From positions 56,273 through 120,272 of the forward strand of contig UQKU01000002.1 in assembly GCA_900541675.1 (NCBI GenBank): a DNA stretch of 64,000 bases, given 5' to 3'. Each line of letters starts with the position of its first letter. Positions within the stretch are counted from its first letter, which is position 1. Positions 1-9,800 of the stretch are shown piece after piece. The notes below the pieces were generated by a model, which ran no database searches, was not told where the DNA came from, and was given only the letters and a program-made list of their open reading frames with translations. This stretch comes from an uncultured Collinsella sp. (GTDB taxonomy: Bacteria > Actinomycetota > Coriobacteriia > Coriobacteriales > Coriobacteriaceae). A program made the translations under genes and the position numbers.

Positions 1-32
1 GTAGTCGCATCGTCCTTGTAACCCGGCGCATC

Positions 33-110
33 GCCGTCGGAACAGAAGAAACCCCCGCGCTCCCCCTTGCTTCGCAAAGGTCGCGCGGGGGTTTCTTCTG
101 TTCCGACGGC
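33..110. terminator. Long perfect inverted repeat, probable terminator of an upstream gene
   Basis: Bases 33-60 and 83-110 are perfect reverse complements (28 bp) around a 22-nt loop. The repeat lies upstream of pth and most likely ends the transcript of a gene left of the window. The stem is longer than a usual intrinsic terminator and GC-rich at its base and near the loop. Confidence 0.75.
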
Positions 111-228
111 TCGCTCTGCCGCGGCCGCGCTTTTGTCTGGTGGGATTTCGCTGAAGCAAAGCCTCGCCTTCGGCGGGCGTGGTAGCCTTTGTCGTTGATT
201 GAACTATTTGTGTAACGGAAGGACAAAT

Positions 229-858
229 ATGGCAGCTGCACAGCCGCTTAAGATTCGCATGGTTGCCGGGCTTGGCAACCCGGGCGAGGAATATGCCGAG
301 ACCCGCCACAACGCCGGCTTTAAGGCGATCGACGAGCTGGCCCGTCAGGCCGGCGTCACGTACTGGAAAAACCAAGCCGGCGCCGAGGTCGCGCTCATCA
401 ACATCAACGATCCCGAGGAAGAGGGCGGTAAGCGCCAGATTGTGCTGGTCAAGCCGCAGTCGTACATGAACACCTCGGGCGGGCCCATCTCCAAGCTCTG
501 CCGCGAGTACAAGATCAAGACCGAGGAGCTGCTCGTCATCCACGACGAGCTCGACATTCCCGCCGGTGACGTACGCGTCAAGGTGGGCGGAGGCCATGCC
601 GGTCACAACGGCCTGCGCTCCATCATCGACAAGATGGGCAGCCGCGACTTCAGCCGCATCCGCACCGGCATCGGCAACCCTCCCGGCAAGATGGCCGTCG
701 CCGACTACGTTCTTAAGCAGCTGCGCGCCCGCGAGGCCGAGGATTTCCAGGACACCTGCGCCCGCGCCGCAGATGCCGCCGGTCTGGCCATCGTCCACGG
801 CGTAATCTACGCCCGCGATCACGTAAACGGCGCCGCTTCCGCCAACGGCAAGCACTAG
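229..858 (+). CDS. pth: Peptidyl-tRNA hydrolase
   Basis: Pth releases peptides from peptidyl-tRNAs that drop off the ribosome. The 209-residue length is normal for the family. Visible motifs are GLGNPG with Asn17, TRHNAGF with the catalytic His27, HDELDIPAGD with the catalytic Asp, and GGGHAGHNGLRSI. ATG 229 is chosen over the upstream TTG at 199 because a strong GGAAGGA Shine-Dalgarno sequence sits at 217-223, five bases before it. The gene stands alone between a terminator at 33-110 and a repeat element that begins right after its stop codon. Cytoplasmic housekeeping enzyme. Confidence 0.97.
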   Translation: MAAAQPLKIRMVAGLGNPGEEYAETRHNAGFKAIDELARQAGVTYWKNQAGAEVALININDPEEEGGKRQIVLVKPQSYMNTSGGPISKLCREYKIKTEELLVIHDELDIPAGDVRVKVGGGHAGHNGLRSIIDKMGSRDFSRIRTGIGNPPGKMAVADYVLKQLRAREAEDFQDTCARAADAAGLAIVHGVIYARDHVNGAASANGKH

Positions 859-895
859 AACCTACTATTTAGGGACAGGTTTATTTTGGCAGGTT
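859..895. repeat. GGGACAG-type intergenic element abutting the pth stop
   Basis: Starts at the base after the pth stop codon, with short inverted ends AACCT and AGGTT. The core GGGACAGGTTTATTTTGG recurs almost unchanged on the other strand at 37923-37963, next to the purF stop codon. A shorter relative lies at 1013-1050. The rest of the 859-1232 gap holds a terminator, that partial copy and a -10 box. Confidence 0.6.
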
Positions 896-966
896 CTGTA
901 TACGGAAACACCGCAGCGGCCGCACCGCAATAAACCCTGTGCCGCCATACATATGCAGCGCTCCAA

Positions 967-1003
967 TGGGGGCCGGTCTCACCGATGTGCGAGGCCGGCC
1001 CCA
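967..1003 (+). terminator. GC-rich hairpin, probable pth terminator
   Basis: A GGGGCCGG arm and its complement enclose a short loop, followed by TTTGCCGTTTT. This fits a Rho-independent terminator for pth. Confidence 0.55.
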
Positions 1004-1012
1004 TTTGCCGTT

Positions 1013-1050
1013 TTACCTGATAAAACCGACCAAAATAAACCTCTCCCCCT
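1013..1050 (-). repeat. Partial copy of the TTTATTTTGG intergenic element
   Basis: Read on the minus strand this contains AGAGGTTTATTTTGG followed by TCGGTTTTA, close to the elements at 859-895 and 37923-37963, but the GGGACAG core is degraded. Confidence 0.4.
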
Positions 1051-1121
1051 TTGGAAGGCCAAAGTGGATAAACCCTGCTCCCAACCGCCGAAGACACACG
1101 TAAGTGACATGTCCATGAGGG

Positions 1122-1127
1122 TATAAT
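1122..1127 (+). promoter_or_regulatory. -10 box for nfnAB
   Basis: A consensus TATAAT lies about 105 bp before the nfnA start. No convincing -35 box is visible at the usual distance, so this is a tentative promoter. Confidence 0.4.
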
Positions 1128-1232
1128 TTGCACCGTATGTCTGCACAACGCCTGTGCGCGTACGGTTTTATTCGGGCTACCGTCCATTTCCGTGGAGGCA
1201 CGGTTCGGCGGCCCTAACAAGAGAGGGGTTCT

Positions 1233-2072
1233 ATGTATAAGATCCTGGAGAAGACGCAGTTCTCGGAGAAGGTGTTCAAGTTCCGCATCGAGGCGCCTGC
1301 AATCGCCAAGCATGCGCACGCTGGACAGTTCCTCATGGTTCGCGCCAACGAGACGGGCGAGCGTGTCCCGTTTACCCTGGCCGGCTGGAACGGTGACGAG
1401 GGCTGGGTCGAGTTCATCTTCATGGTGATCGGCAAGACCACCGAAATGCTTTCCACCTACGAGGCCGGCGAGTCGCTGCGCGACGTCGTGGGCCCGCTGG
1501 GCGTTCCCACCGAGATGGCCGAGGGCCCCTGCGCCGTCATTGGCGGCGGCGTTGGCCTGGCAATTGCCTTCCCGGTCGCCAAGCACCTGGTCGAGACCGG
1601 CCACGAGGTGCACGCCATCATGGGCGCCCGCACCAAGGACCTCCTGCTCATGGAGGACCAGTTCCGCGAGCTCCTCGACGAGGACCACATCCACATCACT
1701 ACCGACGACGGTTCCTACGGCGAGCAGGGCGTTGTAACCGCTCCGCTGGAGCGCCTGCTGCAGGACAAGGCCGTGAGCCAGGTCTTCTGCGTCGGCCCCG
1801 TTCCGATGATGAAGTTCTCGACCCTCACCGCCCAGAAGTACGACACCCCCATCACCGCGTCGCTCAACCCCATCATGGTTGACGGCACCGGTATGTGCGG
1901 CTGCTGCCGCGTCGAGGTGGGCGGCGTGACCAAGTTCGCTTGCGTCGACGGCCCCGACTTCGATGCCACCCTGGTCGACTGGGATGACCTTCGTGCCCGC
2001 CAGGCCGCTTACCGTTCCGAAGAGGGCGCGTCCCTCAAGGCCTATGAGGAAAAGAGCTGCGCATGCCACTAG
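1233..2072 (+). CDS. nfnA: NfnA-type ferredoxin:NADP oxidoreductase small subunit (sulfide dehydrogenase / PyrK-like)
   Basis: A 279-residue flavoprotein of the PyrK / ferredoxin-NADP reductase family. It has an N-terminal FAD-binding barrel (RVPFTLAGW), a nucleotide-binding GGGVGLAIA loop near residue 107, and a C-terminal cysteine cluster (MCGCC then FACVDGP) expected to bind a [2Fe-2S] cluster. In NfnAB this subunit oxidises NADH while the partner handles ferredoxin and NADP. The start is preceded by GAGAGGGG. Its 3' end overlaps the next gene by 10 bp, so the two are translationally coupled. The pair could also be annotated as glutamate-synthase-like subunits, but no large GltB is present. 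Confidence 0.85.
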   Translation: MYKILEKTQFSEKVFKFRIEAPAIAKHAHAGQFLMVRANETGERVPFTLAGWNGDEGWVEFIFMVIGKTTEMLSTYEAGESLRDVVGPLGVPTEMAEGPCAVIGGGVGLAIAFPVAKHLVETGHEVHAIMGARTKDLLLMEDQFRELLDEDHIHITTDDGSYGEQGVVTAPLERLLQDKAVSQVFCVGPVPMMKFSTLTAQKYDTPITASLNPIMVDGTGMCGCCRVEVGGVTKFACVDGPDFDATLVDWDDLRARQAAYRSEEGASLKAYEEKSCACH

Positions 2073-3472
2073 TTAACGGTCGTTTCGTTGCCGATATGAA
2101 GTCGCCCCGCACCCCCGATAACGAGGAGCCGGCTGCCGAGCGCGCCTGCGACTTCCGCCCCGTCGACAAGGGCTTCACCGAGGAGATGGCGCTGGCCGAG
2201 GCCGAGCGCTGCCTCAACTGCAAGAAGCCGTTCTGTGTTGAGGGCTGCCCCGTCAACATCAACATCCCCCGCTTTATCGAGCAAATCCGCGCGAAGGACT
2301 TCGGCGGCGCCCTCGATACCATCCGCGAGGACTCCATGCTTCCCGCCATCTGCGGTCGCGTCTGCCCGCAGGAGAATCAGTGCGAGGGCAAGTGCATCCG
2401 TGGTAAGAAGTCCGAGCCCGTGGCCATCGGCCAGCTCGAGCGCTTCCTGGGTGACCGCCCCGAGCTCGCCTCCACGCCCAAGATGGCTCCCAAGAACGGC
2501 AAGAAGGTCGCCGTCGTCGGCTCCGGCCCGTCCGGCATCACCTGCGCCGGCGAGCTCGCCCGTAACGGCTTTGACGTCACCGTCTTCGAGGCCTTCTTTA
2601 CCGGCGGCGGCGTGCTGGTCTACGGCATCCCCGAGTTCCGTCTGCCCAAGGCAGTCGTCAAGCGTGAGATTGACGGCCTGGAGGACATGGGCGTCAAGTT
2701 TGAGTACAACTCCGTCGTGGGCAACATGGCCACGGCCGAGGAGCTGTTCGAGCAGGGCTTCGACGCCATCTACGTGGCGACCGGCGCTGGCCTGCCCAAG
2801 TTCCTCAACGTCCCCGGCGAGAACCTGCCCAACGTCTTCTTCGCCAACGAGTACCTCACCCGCGTGAACCTGATGAAGGCTAACAAGTTCCCCGAGTACG
2901 ACACCCCCACCAAGCATGGCAAGAACGTCGTCGTCTTTGGTGGCGGCAACGTGGCTATGGACGCCGTCCGTACCGCCAAGCGCCTGGGCGCCGAGCACGC
3001 CATCATCGCCTACCGTCGTACCGAGGACGAGATGCCCTGCCGTCGCGCCGAGCTGCACCATGCCAAGGCCGAGGGCGTCGAGGTTCTGCCGCTCGTCTCC
3101 CCGCTCGAGTTTGTCGCTGGCGAGGACGGCTCCGTGTGCGCCGTCAAGGTCCAGAAGATGGAGCTCGGCGAGCCCGACGAGTCCGGCCGCCGTCGTCCGG
3201 TGCCCATCGAGGGCGCCATCGAGGAGATCCCCTGCGACGTCGCGATCTCGGCTATCGGCACCAACGCCAACCCCTTCGCAAAGAAGATCGGCGGCAAGAT
3301 GGAGCTCAACAAGTGGGGCTACATCGTTGCCGACGAGGAGACCGGCCAGACCACCGATCCCCGTATCTGGGCCGGCGGCGACATCGTCACCGGTGCCGCT
3401 ACGGTCATTCTGGCGATGGGCGCCGGCAAGAAGGCCGCCGCTTCGATCACCAAGAGCCTGCTGGGCGAGTAA
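2063..3472 (+). CDS. nfnB: NfnB / GltA-type NADPH-dependent oxidoreductase large subunit
   Basis: A 469-residue protein with the glutamate-synthase small-subunit fold. Two N-terminal cysteine groups (CLNCKKPFCVEGCP and CGRVCPQENQCEGKC) should carry two [4Fe-4S] clusters. They are followed by an FAD Rossmann motif (GSGPSGITCAGELA), an NADPH Rossmann motif (GGGNVAMDA) and the C-terminal FAD motif GGDIVTGAATVILAMGAGKKAA. With the overlapping nfnA it fits the Nfn complex, which couples NADH and reduced ferredoxin to NADP reduction in anaerobes. Databases often label it glutamate synthase (NADPH), homotetrameric. Confidence 0.88.
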   Translation: MPLVNGRFVADMKSPRTPDNEEPAAERACDFRPVDKGFTEEMALAEAERCLNCKKPFCVEGCPVNINIPRFIEQIRAKDFGGALDTIREDSMLPAICGRVCPQENQCEGKCIRGKKSEPVAIGQLERFLGDRPELASTPKMAPKNGKKVAVVGSGPSGITCAGELARNGFDVTVFEAFFTGGGVLVYGIPEFRLPKAVVKREIDGLEDMGVKFEYNSVVGNMATAEELFEQGFDAIYVATGAGLPKFLNVPGENLPNVFFANEYLTRVNLMKANKFPEYDTPTKHGKNVVVFGGGNVAMDAVRTAKRLGAEHAIIAYRRTEDEMPCRRAELHHAKAEGVEVLPLVSPLEFVAGEDGSVCAVKVQKMELGEPDESGRRRPVPIEGAIEEIPCDVAISAIGTNANPFAKKIGGKMELNKWGYIVADEETGQTTDPRIWAGGDIVTGAATVILAMGAGKKAAASITKSLLGE

Positions 3473-3500
3473 TCACCTACAGCGCTAGCCACCAAACGGC

Positions 3501-3536
3501 AAAGTCCCCGTCGAGCACACGCCCGGCGGGGACTTT
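3501..3536 (+). terminator. nfnAB terminator
   Basis: AAAGTCCCCG (3501-3510) pairs with CGGGGACTTT (3527-3536), followed by a T-run: a standard intrinsic terminator 28 bp after nfnB. Confidence 0.85.
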
Positions 3537-3553
3537 TTCTTTACCGACCGCCC

Positions 3554-3866
3554 AAACCACCACGATGGGGACAGGCACCTTTGTGGTGGTTTGAGGCTTG
3601 GTCGGTCGTTTTGTCTCAATCTGTAACACCTGGAGCCCGTTGAGCCTTGTAGTTGTTACAGATCGAGATATCGCTCCAACCGCCTCCGCTTTGTCTCAAT
3701 CTGTAACAGTTAGAGGCCAAATTCCCCGCTACGTGTTACAGATCGAGACATTAGATTGGCGGCCGAGCAGTTCATCTCAATCTGTAACATCTAGAGCCGT
3801 TTTGGGCAGCTTGGTGTTACAGATTGAGATTTTGCTAAAGCCGAGGATGGGCGCCGCCGCAAAAAC
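3554..3866. repeat. 313-bp duplicated block, copy 1, ending at the stop codon of the giant surface-protein gene
   Basis: This block matches 10585-10897 over exactly the same length. Each copy starts with a GGGGACAG palindrome (here arms AAACCACCAC and GTGGTGGTTT), continues through a six-site alternating array, and ends at the base beside the minus-strand stop codon of a surface-protein gene. Differences between copies are scattered substitutions. Confidence 0.85.
3614..3829. repeat. Array of six 15-bp sites in alternating orientation, copy 1
   Basis: Sites lie at 3614-3628, 3654-3668, 3694-3708, 3734-3748, 3775-3789 and 3815-3829. Odd sites read TCTCAATCTGTAACA and even sites read its reverse complement with one change in two of them. 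Spacing is 40, 40, 40, 41 and 40 bp, with 25-26 bp unique spacers. It is downstream of the minus-strand surface-protein gene, so it would be in its 3' untranslated region and could form three 15-bp hairpins. Confidence 0.9.
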
Positions 3867-6800
3867 CTAGCGCTTGCGGCGCTTGGTTGCGGCGACACCG
3901 GCAGCGGCAACGGTTGCACCGGCGATGCCCAGAGCAGCGACTGTCATCGCGGCGGAGTCACCCGTGCCGGCAAGCTCCGTGCCACCGGACTTCTTGCCGT
4001 TCTTGCCCTTACCCTTGGACTTGTTCGTCGTCACCGTGGTCGTCGTCGAAGCCGAGCCGCCCGCAGGTACCCCGCTGCCGCCAGAGCCATCCGCACCGCC
4101 GCCCTGCTCGCCGTCGCCAGGCGCCGGGTCCGGCTCGGGCGTCGGCTCGGGCTCGGGATCGGGCGCCGCCTCATCGGTCACCGTAATCGTAATGTTCAGA
4201 CGCTCGGAATACTCACTGTATGACATGCCAGGGCGCTGTGCCGCAATGCGCACATACATGTTGCTATCGAGCGCAATAGGCTCGGTGTACTTTACGCGGC
4301 CTTCATCACGGCAGGGGCAGGTGTCGTTGGTGGTGTACCAAATCGTCGTGCCATCCTCGGCCGAAAGCTCCAGCTTCGTTCCCTTGGGCACCGTAATGTA
4401 GTTCTCCTTGGGCGACCATGCACCAAACGTCGTCGCGCCAATCGTCGCCACCGGTCGCGCCGGTCGCACTGCCTCGGCAGACACGCGAACGTCGACCTGC
4501 TTGGACAGCGCCGTGCCGTCCACCGCCGCCGTCAACGTCGTCAAACCGGGCAGAGCACCATGCAGTACAAACGTCGCCGCGCCGTCCTCGCCCGTCACGG
4601 CCTGGGTGGCATCGACAGAGCAGATAGCCGAGGACTCCAGCCCGACACTAACCTTGGCGCCCGCAAACGGCTTGCCCGCCTTATCGGTCACGTGCGCCAC
4701 CAGCCCAAAATCACCGCCATCAAGCATGGTCACGGCCTGCTCCACGTTGAGCTTGAGTTTGTCGGCACGAACGCCCACGACAAGCTCGCCACTTGCCCAG
4801 CGCGCCATGGCCGTGCCGGCGTAGTTGCGAGCACCGTCGAGCTCAAACGCCACCGTCGAGCCCGCCTCACGCGCATCGGCATAGCGAATACGCAGCACGC
4901 GCGACAGCGGCTTGCCATTGGGATCGTCCTGTTTGTCGAGCCACGTATACGTCACGTCGCCCAAGCCCTGCGCGCACAATGCGACCAGGGCATCGTCGCT
5001 CGCATCCATATACTGCGCAAACTCAACCTCGATGCAATCGGTATAGGCATGGGCCGAAGCCACCCCGGGCGCCGCCGTCGACACCAAGCCAATGTTCACC
5101 TCAGTCTGAATCGGCGGCACGCGCAGCCAAGCCGAACGCGCCTCCTCATACCCGTCCTTGGTCACGCGCACCTGATACCAGCCGGTCGGCGTATTCCAGT
5201 TGTACGCACCGCCCGCACCCGTCGCAAGCGGATTGTCCTGCTCATACTCCTCGGCATCCCAACGCACCGCATTGGTACCGGCCGCATCGTCGGCGCTCCA
5301 CAGCTCAACCGTCGCGCCTTCAACCGTATTGGACAGCAGGCCCTCGTACACCACGCCCGCAGGGTCGGGTGCAGCCTTGGCAGCCACATTGCGGTAACGC
5401 GCCTCGAAGATCGACTGCATCTTCTCGTCCGAGATCAAGCCGTCCTTGTTGGCCTTGTAGACCTCGGAATCGGTCAGCTCGCCCCAGTTGACCGTAATAC
5501 GATTCTGGCACGCGCGCTCCACCTGCTCGCAGGCAACATCGTAGGCGCATTCGGCGTTGGTCAGCTTAATCGCGCGCTCCGAACCTACGCTGGTCGAAGC
5601 CGCATCATAGGCAGCGCCCACCACGGTACCCGCCGAACCGGCCGTCAGCACGCCGGCGATTGTCATAATGGAGCCCACCGCCACATCGGTGCTGTCGTGG
5701 CAGAGTTGGCGATACAGCAGATCCTCAAACGCACGCGCCTTCTCCATGGCGTCGCGCAGCGCGTAAATGCACTTCCAGTCGTCCTCGGTCTTCTCGGGCT
5801 TGGCAAGCAAGCGCGTATGCTGAAGCTCATAGCCCTCGCGCTCGCCTTTCACCTTCTGCATACGGACGTTCACGTTCTCCCAGTTCTTGCTGGCATCGTT
5901 CACGCCGTAAATGCCGGTAAAGATGCCGATGCCCTGGGTCGCCGCGGGAAACGCCTGGCCGGCCGCCTTCCACGCATCGGTCTTAAAGACCTGGCCGAAC
6001 ATCTCGCACTCGATCTTATAGCTCTTGAGCGAACGGATCGTGCGGATGAGCTTCATATGGGCGCTCACGTCGCCGTTGCGCTTCCAGGCCATGAGCCATC
6101 CGCGCACCTTGGAGTTGTTGAGGCTATGGACCACATTCCAGTTGTCGTACAGGTTGTCCAGAATGTCGCACTGCATGGCGATCGAGTTAAACAGAAGCGC
6201 CTGGTTTTTGTTGTTATTGGAGTTCTCGATAAACTCGGACTCAATGTAAGCGGTCTCGTCGCCGTCGGGCGCGGCGACCTTAAAGCCCTTGACGGTATCG
6301 TCGTCAGCAGCCTTGTAGCTCAGCGAGCTGCCGAGCGCCTGGCCCAAATCGTTAAACCCGCTCGTCGACTGGCCGTTGTACTCGCTGGCCTTAATGCCCG
6401 CACACTTGTTGAGCGCCGCAGCGGTTGCGTCATTCCAGCTTCCGTATTGGTTGAGCCGGCCGATACCCATCGACTGGCCCACCAGATCCTCGGCCTGCTG
6501 GGCAATAAACTCCGCTCGCGATGCATGGTCGACGAGCTCCTTGATGGCGGCCGCATCCGCAGCGTTTGAGCCCTGGGCCGCCGCGAGTTCTTGATACCAA
6601 TCCTCGCTGGTGCCGTAAGCATCCTCAAAGATCATCTTGTCCACATTGACGCCATAGCTGTCGCCCTGCTGGGTTAGCAGCGCCGCCGACCCGCCGACCG
6701 CGGCCTTGAGCTCAGCCGCAAACTGCGCGGCCTCGTCGTTGCCGGCATCATCACCCTCGCCGTCGCTGGCGGCAGGGGCGCGACGAGCCTTACGGGCGGC

Positions 6801-9800
6801 TCCACCTTGGGCTTCGTCCTCTTTACCGCCCTCGTCCTCCTCGGCAAACGCATCGGCAACCATCTGGTCAATCGCATCGTTAAAGGCCTCGTCGACATCA
6901 TTAAACGAGTTATCCATCATATACTCGTGCCACTGCTGCACGGCATTCGAGAACTCCTGTTGGCGCTCCTCGGCCGCGGCGGAATGCTTTTTGGCCGAAG
7001 CGTTGGCATCAAAACTCAGCATGGTCATAAGCTGAGCATTGGAGATACGGTAGGTCTGCGGCATAAAGATTTGCTCAAAGTTGCCGCAGTTCACATAGGT
7101 CGAGTCATTCGCCTTGTTAAACTCATCGAGCAGCTTAAGGTAACCCTCGTCCACATACTCCGCCACATAGCGCACACGGGTGCCCTCGCGCGACTTTTGA
7201 GTCAGAGGAATCGTCACCGTCTTGCCATCCATGCAGTCCACGTACAGGTCGAGCGTGTCGGCGGCCTCTTCGTTTCCCACCTCGAGCGTGATGTCAAAGG
7301 TCCAGTAGGCATTCTTCTTTTGTGGCAGATGATGGAAGGTCCACAGGCTCTTGCCGGTCTCCTTGCCGTCCTTGACCAAGTTTTGCGTACCGCCACGATA
7401 CGTCACACCAAAGTTCCAGACCGAAGCACCCGGAACATAGCGCACATAATTGCGAGCCGTTACCTCTGCGGCAGCGGCGGCAACATCGGTCGAGCCCACG
7501 CGCGCTTCGAGCGTCACACGCTCGGCGGCAAGCGTATCCTGCGGCAGGTCGTATTCAATCTTGGCACGGCCGAGTTTATTGGTCTTGCCGGTGTACTTTG
7601 CAGCCGACGAGCCCGTCCCCACGGTGAGCTGCACGCTCTTGCCCGGCGCTGCATAAACGTAGGCCACATTGCCCAGCAGGCTGTGAACGTCGGTGTTGTC
7701 GACCTCGATGCGCGATCCGCTAACCTCGAGTGTGGTGCTTCCCAGCGGCAATGTCACCTCGCCCAGCGTAATGAGCGGCGAGATGGCATAGGTGCCCGCG
7801 GCCTTAGGCTTAAAGCGCACAAACACATCGGCGCCCGCATTCTTCGTCATATTGAGAACGAGGTTGTCGCCCTCCCAAGTTGCGTTAGCCCACATGGCCT
7901 CGGAGCTGGCGCCGGCTTCGCGAGAGCCTGCGGACACTTCCTCGACGGCATCCTTGGCCAGCGGAATCTCAATCTTGGCAGCCTGGCTGTCCTTGAGCTC
8001 GTAATGAATGCGCAGCTCGGTCTCCACGCCAACGACCGCGGACGAATCAGCGATAACCGAGCCCGCCGTCAGCCCGCGCTCGGCACGATACGTCTCCACG
8101 TCAAACGTGGGGACGTCGAGCGTCACGTCGAGCTGTTTGCCGTCCTCAATCTTCACCTGCTTTTGCGCGATATGCTTACCCACGGTCAGCCCTAGGCGGC
8201 TAAACGTGGAATAGCTCGTCGCTTGGATGTCGTAGCTCGTCTTGTTAAAGGCGACGATGGTGTACGAACCGGCCTTAAGGCGCGGCGTCTCGGCCTTCAT
8301 GATAGGCGTGGTGCCATCGTCTTCGTAACCCATCAGATAGGTGACACCGTCGGCAACTAGCTTGCCGTCGGACGTACGGAACACCAGCACGCGGTTGGCG
8401 CCCTGGTAGTCGCCCTTGGTCGTAACCGTCGCCGTACCCCAAGGCTTCAAGTCGATATCGACCTTGCCGGCCGAGGGCTTCACCGTCGCCGTCGCCCCAC
8501 CCAGCCTGAGGCTGTCTTTGGGCTCGAGCGTTATCTCCAGATCCTGGTCCGCGTCGGCAATGGTCTGCGAAACCACGAGTGCTGTGCCCTGGATACGGAA
8601 GTCGTTTTCCTTGTCACCCTTGGCAGGCTTAAGCGTCTTGCCGCCGCTCTTCACCGTCAGATCGATGTTATCGAGACTATCGAGCTCAATGCGTTCGGTC
8701 TTATCCTGGCCCACAATCGGTTCAAGATAGCCCACGTTGAGCTCAATCGCGCGCGAGGCCGGAATCTTGGTAAAGTCCTCCGCCTTAATGTCTCCGATAT
8801 TCCATGTGCCCGTCATCTGATCGCCCGGGCGCGCCAGCACCATGTCATAGTAACCGCTGAGCGAAATGCGCAGGGTGGCTGCCGTCTTGGAGAGAGCGTC
8901 CGCTGTAAAGCTGCCGTCATCGCCAACCGCCAGCGGCGTGGACTGCCCCGCCTGCACGAGCACGGCCGCCGCGCCCTGGGGAAGTTTGCCCGTCACCTGG
9001 GCCGCCTCGCCCATCCACTCAAACGTGTAGGCAGGCTTCGAGGAATCGACGGAGTCCTTGCGATCGGCCACGGCATCGGCAAGCTTTTTGACCATCGAGG
9101 GGTTGCCAGCCGAATCGGTCGCATAGGCATAGATGGTCTGGCCTTCACTAAAGGGAATCGCATACGTTACGCCATCGATTGTCACGCGCTCATTATAGTC
9201 GCCCGAATAGCCCGCCTCACCAAACTGAAGATCGGGGTTCATCACGCGCAGGGCAACGGCATTATGGTTCGTCTCGTTTCCGTATCTCGTGTTCTCAAAA
9301 GCTCCCCACTCTATCATTTCCACGCTTTTGGGTAGCACAATCTCTTTGCCGGCAATCGCAGGATCAAGAGAGGCGAACGCGTGCGCTCCGATATATTTAA
9401 CGCCGTCGCCGATCGTCACCGACGACACATGCGAGCACCCGTCAAAGGCATTGCGCTCAATCCGCTCCACCGTGCCCGGCACATTGATCTGCGTAAAGGT
9501 GAGCACTGTTGTGTCCGAGACATAGAACTGTGGCACGCCGCAATAGGCGAATGCAAGATAGTCGATAGTTTTGACCGAAGGCGGCAGCGTTGCCACCACC
9601 TTGTCGTCAAGTTGTTCACATTCCTTAAAGGCCTGCTCGGGAATCGTGGTAAAGGCCGCGTTGTTGGGCCAGGTTACCGTTTGGAGCGTCTTGCTTTTGT
9701 AGAATGCATAGCTCTTGAGCTCCTCGACCGAATCGGGCAGTGCGATCTCTTTGATGCTGCTGCCGCCCAAGCCTCCAACCGAGCGGACATGCGAATTAGG

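Noticed and set aside
3614..3829. CRISPR array
   Set aside because: Repeats are only 15 bp, alternate in orientation, and the spacers are conserved in the second copy at 10645-10860; no cas genes are near.
4560..6569. Long plus-strand ORFs opposite the giant surface-protein gene
   Set aside because: Shadows of the high-GC coding strand; compositions rich in Arg/His/Leu, no domains, no ribosome-binding sites.
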